From the NCBI RefSeq assembly GCF_003052515.2, contig NZ_QARE02000019.1, positions 53,246 to 117,245 on the forward strand: DNA of 64,000 nucleotides, given 5' to 3'. The stretch is from Pseudomonas sp. RIT409. Lineage in GTDB: Bacteria > Pseudomonadota > Gammaproteobacteria > Pseudomonadales > Pseudomonadaceae. The notes under the pieces were generated by a model. The model saw only the letters and a program-made list of their open reading frames with translations, was not told the origin of the DNA and did no database searches. The stretch's first letter is position 1. Each line of letters begins with the position of its first letter. Below, piece after piece: positions 1 through 7,965 of this stretch. The translations under genes were made by a program, and so were the position numbers.

Positions 1-1389
1 GCCCACGCGAATCGCGTGCTTCACCTGGAAACCAACCCCGGTAACGCCCGTGCATTGGTGCAGAAGCATGGTGATGTTGACGTCTGGTTCAATCCGCCGC
101 CCATTCCGATGACCACCGAAGAAATGGACTACGTGTTTGGCATGCCCTACGCACGTATTCCTCACCCCGCGTACGGCGAGGAAAAAATCCCGGCCTACGA
201 CATGATCCGCTTCTCGGTGAACATCATGCGGGGCTGCTTCGGTGGGTGCACCTTCTGCTCGATCACCGAGCACGAAGGTCGCATCATCCAGAACCGCTCG
301 CACGATTCGATTATTCGCGAGATCGAGGAGATTCGCGACAAGGTGCCAGGTTTCACCGGCGTCATTTCCGACCTCGGCGGCCCGACCGCGAACATGTACC
401 GCATCGCCTGCAAGAGCCCGGAAATCGAATCCGCGTGCCGCAAGCCGTCCTGCGTGTTCCCCGGCATCTGCCCGAACCTCAACACCGATCACTCCTCGCT
501 CATCCAGCTTTACCGCAGCGCGCGGGAGTTGCCGGGCGTGAAGAAGATTCTGATCGCTTCGGGTCTGCGGTATGACCTGGCTGTGGAATCGCCGGAATAC
601 GTGAAGGAGTTGGTGACCCATCACGTCGGCGGTTACCTGAAGATCGCCCCGGAACACACCGAGCAAGGTCCGCTCAACCAGATGATGAAGCCGGGCATCG
701 GCACGTATGACCGCTTCAAGCGCATGTTCGAGAAGTTCTCGAAAGAGGCGGGCAAGGAGCAATACCTGATCCCTTACTTCATCGCTGCCCATCCCGGCAC
801 CACCGACGAAGACATGATGAACCTGGCGCTGTGGCTCAAGGCCAATGGCTTCCGCGCGGATCAGGTGCAGGCGTTCTACCCGTCGCCGATGGCCAGCGCC
901 ACCGCGATGTACCATTCTGGCAAGAACCCGCTGCGCAAGGTGACGTACAAGAGCGATCCGGTGACCATCGTTAAGAGTGAAGAACAACGCCGTCTGCACA
1001 AGGCGTTCTTGCGCTACCACGATCCGAAAGGTTGGCCGATGCTGCGTGAAGCGCTCGAGCGCATGGGCCGGGCCGACCTGATCGGCCCGGGCAAGCATCA
1101 GTTGATTCCGCTGCATCAGCCGGAAACCGACAGCTACCAGAGCGCCCGTCGCAAGAACTCGACGCCTGCTGGCAGCCACAAGGTCGCGAAAACCACCAAA
1201 CTCCTCACCCAGCACACCGGCCTGCCGCAACGGGGCAGTGACGGCAGCAAGCCGTGGGACAAGCGTGAAGAAGCGAAGGCGGCTGCCGCTGCGCGAAACA
1301 AGCAGGCCGCGAAGGATCGAACCGAAGCGGCCAAAGGCGGAAAGGGCGGCAAGAAAAAGCCCTCACGTCAGCCAGTGTTTCCGCGCTGA
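1..1389 (+). CDS. YgiQ family radical SAM protein (5' truncated by window edge)
   Basis: This is the C-terminal part of a large radical S-adenosylmethionine protein of the YgiQ family, whose substrate is not established. The reading frame is already open at base 1 with no start, so the N-terminus lies outside the window. The iron-sulfur motif C-x3-C-x2-C (RGCFGGCTFC) is encoded near 235-258, followed by typical YgiQ stretches (FTGVISDLGGPTANMY, LKIAPEH, PYFIAAHPG). The last ~70 residues are a Lys/Ala/Gly-rich basic tail, common in this family. A strong terminator follows directly, so the gene ends its transcription unit. Family assignment is firm; function is not known. Confidence 0.93.
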   Translation, partial: AHANRVLHLETNPGNARALVQKHGDVDVWFNPPPIPMTTEEMDYVFGMPYARIPHPAYGEEKIPAYDMIRFSVNIMRGCFGGCTFCSITEHEGRIIQNRSHDSIIREIEEIRDKVPGFTGVISDLGGPTANMYRIACKSPEIESACRKPSCVFPGICPNLNTDHSSLIQLYRSARELPGVKKILIASGLRYDLAVESPEYVKELVTHHVGGYLKIAPEHTEQGPLNQMMKPGIGTYDRFKRMFEKFSKEAGKEQYLIPYFIAAHPGTTDEDMMNLALWLKANGFRADQVQAFYPSPMASATAMYHSGKNPLRKVTYKSDPVTIVKSEEQRRLHKAFLRYHDPKGWPMLREALERMGRADLIGPGKHQLIPLHQPETDSYQSARRKNSTPAGSHKVAKTTKLLTQHTGLPQRGSDGSKPWDKREEAKAAAAARNKQAAKDRTEAAKGGKGGKKKPSRQPVFPR

Positions 1390-1403
1390 TCGAAATCGAT
1401 GTG

Positions 1404-1437
1404 AAGAAAACGCCAGCTTTTGAGCTGGCGTTTTCTT
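1404..1437 (+). terminator. Rho-independent terminator after ygiQ-like gene
   Basis: A perfect 14-bp stem (AAGAAAACGCCAGC / GCTGGCGTTTTCTT) with a TTTTGA loop lies 14 bp after the stop codon. Its A/T-rich arm ends supply a U-tract in either direction. Confidence 0.9.
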
Positions 1438-1577
1438 ATTCCTTCGCTTTCCAATCAACGAAAGTTTAGGGCGTACATTAGGACCATTCCCACACGCCAG
1501 ATCAAACCTGCCTACATCGTCCCAGAGCAGGGATGTTTATCCTCGTTCGATTTCGGGTACCACACAGGAATCAAGGA

Positions 1578-2450
1578 ATGAGCGGTTTATCAGTTCGGGA
1601 TGGTTTCTCAGTCTCCCGACGCGAGGCCAGGGAACGGGTCGAAAGCGCAATCGACCTCAGGAAGCTTTTTCGGGTCATTGATACGGATCCTGCGCTCGTC
1701 GGGGCAGGCATCGTATTTATCGACAGCGATTTCAATGTCGTGGTGCTCAGGGAGTTTCAGCCAATTTGCAGCGTGGCAGTGAAGCGAGTGATCTTGCGCG
1801 AAGCACCCCGCCATATGAGTGCGCTCGAATTTCACAAACAGCTTGAATTCAACGTTCGCGAATCCACGGTTATCAAGGAAGCGATTGGTGCCGGCCTTGC
1901 ATGCGGCGGAGCCTATCTTAGCTGGAAGGTTGTATATGGCGGGATAATGGCCGCTCCGTTCACCGCAGGAGTAGGTTTACTGGTGACTGCAATAGGAGCC
2001 ACGGCGGCGGTGGCAGGGTCCCTACAGTGCCTAGTGAGTTTAGGGAGAGTCGGGACTTCAATGTTCAACCCCGAGACACTTGACGAAGTCGACGCCGAGC
2101 CCTGGTATCAGTCCATGACGGCTGTCCTAGACAGCATAACTCTTGCGGGCGCTGCTCTCTCAATCTACTCAACCCTGCGGTATACGCTGGCCAAAAAAGC
2201 GGCGACAGGGAAGAGCTACCGCGAAATCCTTCGGGGATTGTCACGTCGGGAGCGACTGGCTCTCACGAACGAAGTGCACAGGTACAGAAAGGATACATTT
2301 GGACTTCCCAGACGTTATTCGAACACAGAAATCAAACAGCAGACCTACACGCAGCTCAGGGATGTGCTGGCAGCAGGTGCATCGATCGGCGGCAGTCTGC
2401 ACTCGGGGCATTTGAAGCCGATTGCTGTGGCTGTTTACGGAGAGTTTTGA
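1578..2450 (+). CDS. Membrane-associated hypothetical protein of the PAAR island (candidate T6SS cargo)
   Basis: Function unknown. The 290-residue protein has a soluble N-terminal ~100 residues, then a Gly/Ala-rich hydrophobic hairpin (around KEAIGAGLACGGAYLSW and FTAGVGLLVTAIGATAAVAG), a second hydrophobic stretch (DSITLAGAALSIYSTLRYTL) and a basic C-terminal region. I chose ATG 1578 over an upstream in-frame ATG because AGGAA lies 8 bp before it. The stop overlaps the next gene's TTG start (TTGA), so the pair is translationally coupled. Similar proteins occur, from memory, beside PAAR/VgrG genes in Pseudomonas. Base composition looks less GC-rich than neighbours, suggesting acquisition. A membrane-active effector or adaptor is an inference only. 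Confidence 0.75.
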   Translation: MSGLSVRDGFSVSRREARERVESAIDLRKLFRVIDTDPALVGAGIVFIDSDFNVVVLREFQPICSVAVKRVILREAPRHMSALEFHKQLEFNVRESTVIKEAIGAGLACGGAYLSWKVVYGGIMAAPFTAGVGLLVTAIGATAAVAGSLQCLVSLGRVGTSMFNPETLDEVDAEPWYQSMTAVLDSITLAGAALSIYSTLRYTLAKKAATGKSYREILRGLSRRERLALTNEVHRYRKDTFGLPRRYSNTEIKQQTYTQLRDVLAAGASIGGSLHSGHLKPIAVAVYGEF

Positions 2451-3208
2451 TCGTGTATACCGCCCGGAAACTAGCTGAATTCAGGAGAAAGCATTTTCCT
2501 CCGTTCATCAGTTCCATATTTTTAGGCATACTTTCAACTGCTTCCGTCCTCGTAATGGTCAACGGTACATATCTCAAGCGCGTCGATCTGGATTTCACGA
2601 TGGCGTTTGCACTGATGATTGTCGTCAATATTATCCAATCGGTTTGCAGCATAAACGTGTTTCGAGGCTACCCGCGCTGGGCAACGGGATCGGTGCTCTT
2701 ATTTCTGTTCAACTTAATAATATCGATACCCGCCATCACTTATAGTCCCCCCATGGGGTTATACGTTGTTACTTTGATCAGCGCGCTCTCGGGGCTGTAT
2801 TGCCTGAACAGCTTACGTTACCGGTCAATGGCGCAGGCAGCAAAAGCGATGCGGCTGGGAAACTTCGTTGAGTCGCAGCCCGCTCTCTGCAAGCGTCACG
2901 CCGGGGTGAATCTATTGAGGAGAAAGTCGAAAACCTCTTATGGAGTCTCGGATTTTGGCTTCACCCTGTTGACGATCGCAGGCTGGCTCGCTGGCCTTTT
3001 TTTTGTGGTGGTGTCGGCGCTCAAGCTCTATTTTATTTACCTTGGTCTGAGCGACGGCATCGTCGTTGGTGCAAATCGAAATGGGCCTCCGAGGGCCTAT
3101 TCGCTGGCGGATCAGCCCTGGCTGTATTGGTTATCAATGGCAATACACTTACTGACTGTCGGAGCATGCACGCTTTTTTTGAGAGTGCTCTTGTTACTCC
3201 GTAAGTGA
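2447..3208 (+). CDS. Multi-pass membrane protein, possible immunity protein
   Basis: A 253-residue protein with about six predicted membrane segments (for example FISSIFLGILSTASVLVMV, LYVVTLISALSGLYCL, LLTIAGWLAGLFFVVV and the C-terminal LTVGACTLFLRVLLLL). No enzymatic motif was recognised. It starts with TTG inside the TTGA overlap with the upstream gene, so it should be made in fixed proportion to it. A multi-spanning protein coupled to a hydrophobic protein beside a PAAR gene fits a membrane immunity protein against a membrane-targeting toxin, but nothing in the sequence proves this. It converges on the PAAR-partner gene. Confidence 0.75.
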   Translation: MIVYTARKLAEFRRKHFPPFISSIFLGILSTASVLVMVNGTYLKRVDLDFTMAFALMIVVNIIQSVCSINVFRGYPRWATGSVLLFLFNLIISIPAITYSPPMGLYVVTLISALSGLYCLNSLRYRSMAQAAKAMRLGNFVESQPALCKRHAGVNLLRRKSKTSYGVSDFGFTLLTIAGWLAGLFFVVVSALKLYFIYLGLSDGIVVGANRNGPPRAYSLADQPWLYWLSMAIHLLTVGACTLFLRVLLLLRK

Positions 3209-3909
3209 GACACCTGCACATCAAATTTCCCCGACAACGTGGGCTTGTTCCGCCACGAAAAATGCCTACCCCACGTCATTGGCCCGCTGCGCTGCGCTAG
3301 GTCGATTAACGCAACCCGCTTAACGGCCATCCTGTGGCAGGGTCGAGTTCTTTTTCCTTGCACATTCTGGCGGTGATGCTCGGGCCACAAAGCGATTGCC
3401 CTTTCGAGCCAGGCCAACTCGTCGACGCCACTGGGCGCCAGCAGATGGACCTCGGTCTGATCCCACTCCTGCATTCGGGGCAGCAACGGACAATTCGCGA
3501 GGGTGGCCTGGAGCAATTCAACCGCGCGCTCCGTCGCGTTGACCGAGACCCTTCGAGCCGAACCGACATCAAGCCGTCGCAGGGGGCGACGGGTCCCATG
3601 TCGGGTCACCAGGCGGGCATCATGTGTCTTCTGCCATCCGGCGAAGACGAGTTCGCTGGCGCAAGCCTGGCCATCCAACGTACACCCCGGCAACCAGGCC
3701 CATGCGTCCTGAAGGGCGGTGGAATGAACGCAGTAATTGCCTGGAGGGGGCAAGTGCTGTTGACTCAGGCGCAGCCTTTCTTTCTCGAGCAGACGCCGTT
3801 CGCTGATGCGATCGTACATGCAGCGCTGCGGGATGTAGGGTGGGTGGACAGGTACGGCGTGCGACGGCGGGGGACCGCCGACCAAGCGTCCCCAGAGTGA
3901 TTTCAACAT
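3112..3909 (-). CDS. Unknown protein downstream of PAAR gene, probable 3' frameshift
   Basis: Not recognised. It begins 8 bp after the PAAR stop codon and must be co-transcribed with it, suggesting a PAAR-delivered or PAAR-associated protein. The first ~180 residues look like real coding sequence (for example GNYCVHSTALQDAWAWLPGC and LAPSGVDELAWLERAIALW). The last ~80 residues are basic, low in normal codon bias, and overlap the facing gene by 97 bp. Shifting frame by one base near 3360 gives the plausible ending CKEKELDPATGWPLSGLR and a stop at 3306, removing the overlap. I therefore suspect a frameshift or sequencing indel, with a true end near 3306. Confidence 0.6.
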   Translation of the reverse strand: MLKSLWGRLVGGPPPSHAVPVHPPYIPQRCMYDRISERRLLEKERLRLSQQHLPPPGNYCVHSTALQDAWAWLPGCTLDGQACASELVFAGWQKTHDARLVTRHGTRRPLRRLDVGSARRVSVNATERAVELLQATLANCPLLPRMQEWDQTEVHLLAPSGVDELAWLERAIALWPEHHRQNVQGKRTRPCHRMAVKRVALIDLAQRSGPMTWGRHFSWRNKPTLSGKFDVQVSHLRSNKSTLKKSVHAPTVSKCIAIDNQYSQG

Positions 3910-3917
3910 AGACGCCT

Positions 3918-4172
3918 CTACCCGATCATCACGTCGGTGTAGGTGGCGAGCAGTGTCGCACCACAGGCGAGCAAGTCGCCCTGGCGGGCGACCGGCCGAT
4001 CATCGATGAGCAGTGAACTGTCGCCGCTGACGATCTTGCACAGGCCATGGGGGCAAAGGACGGCATCGCCGAGCCGGGCGACATTCAGGTTATGCAGAAA
4101 GGTAGAAGGCGCACCGGCGATGACGCGTCCTCCGGCGCTGGTGGGGTCGTTCAGAACAATGATGGGGCGCAT
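3918..4172 (-). CDS. PAAR domain protein (T6SS spike tip)
   Basis: An 84-residue single-domain PAAR protein. PAAR proteins form the cone that caps the VgrG spike of the type VI secretion system and carry effectors on the tube. The sequence has the characteristic repeated motifs: ARLGDAVLCPHG, a central SGDSSLLIDDRPVARQGD segment and ACGATLLAT. It has no C-terminal toxin extension, so any cargo should be encoded separately; the gene 8 bp downstream is the obvious candidate. No VgrG, Hcp or sheath gene lies in the window, so this is an orphan PAAR using a remote apparatus. Confidence 0.9.
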   Translation of the reverse strand: MRPIIVLNDPTSAGGRVIAGAPSTFLHNLNVARLGDAVLCPHGLCKIVSGDSSLLIDDRPVARQGDLLACGATLLATYTDVMIG

Positions 4173-4544
4173 GCAAGACTTCCTTGATCAGTTGGATAGG
4201 CCGAGCTTCCATGCTCCAGGTGTTAGGTCCGGCAGACGCTAACACGACCCAGGGTGTCGAAAGGGGGTCCCATTTTTTTCAAGAGCGTTCTGACGGACTG
4301 CAGGGAATAAGTCCTACAAGAAAGAAAAAGTGTGTGATGGTGTCGGCGCGGAGACACGGGTTTTTCTCGCTCACCCATGACTGCCCCATTCACGCGCACC
4401 CCTTGCACCCCTTATCTAAGTTGGCGCAATTTTGGTGCTGTGCTTAGCTGCACGAGCACGCTCCACCCCGGAGGCGCATGACTTGCCTGAATGGCATAAG
4501 TCTTGCGCGGTTCCGCTACCGTTCAGGCTCGCAGGAGGCACGCC
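4173..4544. other. Intergenic region between PAAR gene and transglutaminase operon
   Basis: This 372-bp divergent gap must hold the promoters of the PAAR gene (-) and the transglutaminase operon (+). I see no convincing ORF, repeat or -24/-12 element. It contains purine-rich stretches (around 4315-4330) and a good ribosome binding site at 4533-4538 for the + gene. Confidence 0.5.
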
Positions 4545-7500
4545 GTGTCGATTCACATTGCCTTGCACCATGTCACGCATTACCGCTACGAACGTGCGGT
4601 CGAGTTGGGGCCGCAAATCGTTCGTTTGCGCCCAGCGGCCCACAGCCGCACGCGGGTGTTGTCGTATTCGCTGAAGGTGTTGCCTGAAAATCACTTCATC
4701 AACTGGCAGCAGGACCCGCAGGGCAATTACCTGGCGCGTCTTGTTTTTCCCGATAAAACCGACGAGCTGCGTATCGAGGTCGACCTCGTCGCCGAGATGG
4801 CGGTGTTCAACCCCTTCGATTTTTTCCTCGAGCCCTACGCCGAGAACATTCCTTTCGCTTATGCCAAGGAAGAGCACCACGAACTGCTGCCTTACCTGGA
4901 AAAGCTGCCGCTGACACCAAAATTCCAGGCCTATCTGGACAGCATCGACCGCACGCCCGTGCCTGCGATCGACTTTCTGGTCAGCCTCAATCAGCGGCTG
5001 GCGAACGACATCAATTATCTGATCCGTATGGAGCCCGGCATTCAGACGCCTGAGTACACGCTGGACAGCGCGTCTGGGTCGTGCAGGGATTCGGCCTGGT
5101 TGCTGGTGCAGTTGCTGCGTCACCTGGGGCTCGCAGCACGGTTCGTGTCGGGGTACCTGATTCAGTTGAAGGCCGATGTCGAAGCGCTGGACGGGCCTTC
5201 GGGAACGGATGTCGACTTCACCGATTTACACGCTTGGTGCGAAGTGTATTTGCCGGGTGCGGGCTGGATTGGCCTGGACGCTACGTCCGGGTTGTTTGCC
5301 GGCGAAGGGCACATTCCGCTCGCCTGCAGCCCTGACCCTTCCTCGGCAGCGCCGATCAGCGGCTTGGTGGAGCCGTGCAAAACCGAATTCAGTCACGACA
5401 TGTCGGTGGAGCGCATCTGGGAGGCTCCTCGGGTCACCAAGCCGTATACCGAAGCACAGTGGCTCGAAATTCAAGCCCTGGGGCGGCAGATCGATGCCGA
5501 TCTGATTGCCAACGACGTGCGCTTGACCATGGGCGGCGAACCCACGTTCGTGTCGATCGACGACCGTGATGGCAGCGAGTGGAACACGGCTGCGCTGGGG
5601 CCGAAGAAACGGGTCCTTTCGGCTGAGCTGTTTCAACGCATGCGCAGCCATTATGCGCCGCACGGTCTGGTGCATTTCGGTCAGGGCAAGTGGTATCCGG
5701 GCGAGCAGTTGCCGCGTTGGTCGCTCAATTGCTTTTGGCGCCGCGACGGTGAGCCGGTGTGGCGCAATACCGCGCTGATCGCCGATGAGAACGAAGACTA
5801 CGGGGCCAACAGTGACGTGGCGGGGCGCTTTCTGCGCAGTGTCGCCGAACGACTGAAGGTGCCTGAGCGTTATGTTTTCGCCGCCTACGAAGACAATTTC
5901 TACTACCTGTGGCGGGAGCAGGCTTTGCCGCAAAACGTCAGCCCGGAAGATTCGCGCTTGAGCGACGAACTGGAACGGGCGCGGTTGAGCAATGTGTTTT
6001 CCCAAGGGTTGGACAAGGTCATCGGTCATGTCCTGCCGTTGGCGCGTACGGCCGCTGACGATCGCTGGCAGAGCGGACGCTGGTATTTGCGCGGCGAGCA
6101 TTGTCGCCTGGTGCCTGGGGACTCGCCTTTGGGGTACCGCCTGCCTCTGGCCTCGCAGCCTTGGGTCAAGGCGGCGGAGTATCCCTACATCCATCCGAAC
6201 GACCCGAATCAGGACTTCGCCGAGTTGGCCGATCGCGACGAGATCGACGCTCAGCTCGATGGCCTACACGAGCACGATGATCCACAGGCCGAACGCGTGC
6301 CGGTGATCGACCAGTCGGCAGACTGGCTGACCCGTACGGCCTTGAGTGCCGAAGCGCGAGGCGGTCGCTTGTACGTCTTCATGCCGCCGCTGCAGTCGCT
6401 CGAAGCGTATCTGGAACTGGTCGCGGCGATTGAGGCCACCGCTGAAGAGCTGCACTGCCCTGTGTTGCTGGAAGGTTATGAGCCCCCGAGCGATCCGCGT
6501 CTGGTTAACTTTCGCATCACCCCTGACCCGGGCGTCATTGAGGTCAACGTGCAGCCCTCGTCCAGTTGGGATGAGTTGGTCGAGCGCACCGAGTTTTTGT
6601 ACGAGCAGGCCCGGCTGACCCGATTGACCACTGAAAAATTCATGATCGACGGACGCCACACCGGTACCGGCGGGGGCAACCACTTCGTGCTCGGCGGTGC
6701 CACGCCCGGAGATTCGCCATTCCTGCGCCGGCCTGATTTGCTGCGCAGCCTGCTGAGTTACTGGCACAACCACCCCTCGTTGTCCTACTTGTTCTCCGGC
6801 CTTTTCATCGGCCCGACCTCTCAAGCGCCACGCGTCGATGAAGCCCGAAATGACTCGCTGTACGAGCTTGAGATCGCCTTCTCGCAAATGCCACAGCCGG
6901 GTGAAGAGTGCCCGCCCTGGCTGGTTGACCGACTGTTGCGCAACCTGCTGATCGACGTGACGGGTAACACCCACCGCGCCGAGTTCTGCATCGACAAACT
7001 GTATTCGCCGGATGGCGCAACCGGGCGCCTGGGCCTTTTGGAATTGCGTGCCTTCGAGATGCCACCCCACGCACGCATGAGCCTGGCGCAACAGTTGCTG
7101 TTGCGTGCGCTGATTGCACGGTTCTGGCAAACGCCCTATGCGCCCGCAAGGCTGGCGCGCTGGGGCACCGAGTTGCATGACCGCTTCATGCTGCCGCATT
7201 TCATCGAGCAGGATTTTGCTGACGTCATCGTTGAGCTCAACGCTGCGGGGTATCCGCTGCGTGCCGAGTGGTTCGCGGCGCATCTGGAGTTCCGCTTTCC
7301 CAAGGTGGGCGACTACGCCGTCAGTGGGATCGAGCTGGAATTGCGACAGGCGCTGGAGCCGTGGCATGTGCTGGGTGAGGAAGGGGCCGCGGGGGGCGCG
7401 GTACGCTACGTCGACTCATCGCTGGAACGTCTGCAACTGAAGGTCAGCGGCCTGCCACCCCAGCGCTACGTGCTGACCTGCAACGGTGTGCCGGTGCCGC

Positions 7501-7838
7501 TGCAAACGACAGGGCGCGTCGGCGAATTCGTCGCGGGCGTGCGCTACCGCGCCTGGCAGCCGTACAACGCGCTGCAGCCCACCATTGCGGTGCATGCGCC
7601 ACTGGTATTCGACATCGTCGACACGTGGATGCAGCGCTCATTGGGCGGCTGCGAGTATCATGTCGCGCATCCAGGTGGCCGCAATTATGAAACCCTGCCG
7701 GTGAACGCCAATGAGGCCGAAAGTCGACGCTTGGCGCGGTTCTTCCGCATCGGGCACACGCCCGGCAAGCTGGCGGTACCTGCCCCGTCCATCAACGATG
7801 AAATGCCCATGACGCTGGATTTGCGTCTGCACCGATAG
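4545..7838 (+). CDS. Transglutaminase-like/DUF2126 fusion protein
   Basis: First gene of a three-gene operon. The 1097-residue cytoplasmic protein starts with a bacterial transglutaminase N-terminal region (IHIALHHVTHYRYER), then a transglutaminase/cysteine-protease core with the triad visible as Cys180 (SGSCRD), His229 (LHAWCE) and Asp245 (GLDATSG). The remaining ~800 residues are the DUF2126 domain (MGGEPTFVS, GGGNHFVLGG, EFCIDKLYSP). GTG 4545 is chosen because AGGAGG ends 6 bp before it and conserved sequence starts there. Biochemical function is unknown; linkage with ATP-grasp and a second transglutaminase predicts amide-bond formation and hydrolysis on a peptide. Confidence 0.92.
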   Translation: MSIHIALHHVTHYRYERAVELGPQIVRLRPAAHSRTRVLSYSLKVLPENHFINWQQDPQGNYLARLVFPDKTDELRIEVDLVAEMAVFNPFDFFLEPYAENIPFAYAKEEHHELLPYLEKLPLTPKFQAYLDSIDRTPVPAIDFLVSLNQRLANDINYLIRMEPGIQTPEYTLDSASGSCRDSAWLLVQLLRHLGLAARFVSGYLIQLKADVEALDGPSGTDVDFTDLHAWCEVYLPGAGWIGLDATSGLFAGEGHIPLACSPDPSSAAPISGLVEPCKTEFSHDMSVERIWEAPRVTKPYTEAQWLEIQALGRQIDADLIANDVRLTMGGEPTFVSIDDRDGSEWNTAALGPKKRVLSAELFQRMRSHYAPHGLVHFGQGKWYPGEQLPRWSLNCFWRRDGEPVWRNTALIADENEDYGANSDVAGRFLRSVAERLKVPERYVFAAYEDNFYYLWREQALPQNVSPEDSRLSDELERARLSNVFSQGLDKVIGHVLPLARTAADDRWQSGRWYLRGEHCRLVPGDSPLGYRLPLASQPWVKAAEYPYIHPNDPNQDFAELADRDEIDAQLDGLHEHDDPQAERVPVIDQSADWLTRTALSAEARGGRLYVFMPPLQSLEAYLELVAAIEATAEELHCPVLLEGYEPPSDPRLVNFRITPDPGVIEVNVQPSSSWDELVERTEFLYEQARLTRLTTEKFMIDGRHTGTGGGNHFVLGGATPGDSPFLRRPDLLRSLLSYWHNHPSLSYLFSGLFIGPTSQAPRVDEARNDSLYELEIAFSQMPQPGEECPPWLVDRLLRNLLIDVTGNTHRAEFCIDKLYSPDGATGRLGLLELRAFEMPPHARMSLAQQLLLRALIARFWQTPYAPARLARWGTELHDRFMLPHFIEQDFADVIVELNAAGYPLRAEWFAAHLEFRFPKVGDYAVSGIELELRQALEPWHVLGEEGAAGGAVRYVDSSLERLQLKVSGLPPQRYVLTCNGVPVPLQTTGRVGEFVAGVRYRAWQPYNALQPTIAVHAPLVFDIVDTWMQRSLGGCEYHVAHPGGRNYETLPVNANEAESRRLARFFRIGHTPGKLAVPAPSINDEMPMTLDLRLHR

Positions 7839-7965
7839 AGGTACGGCCCAGCCTGACAGCCTCTGTCAGGCGGTCAGGCTTGAACGGTGGCCGCAGGGAA
7901 GCGAGCCACTGAGTGTCATTCTGTCTGCGCTAATCTGATCCCTTTAGTTGTCTGCCGAGCCTTCC

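Noticed and set aside
3334..3900. Plus-strand open frame opposite the PAAR partner gene
   Set aside because: It would be antisense to a gene sitting 8 bp after PAAR with a plausible start, and its translation looks non-natural.
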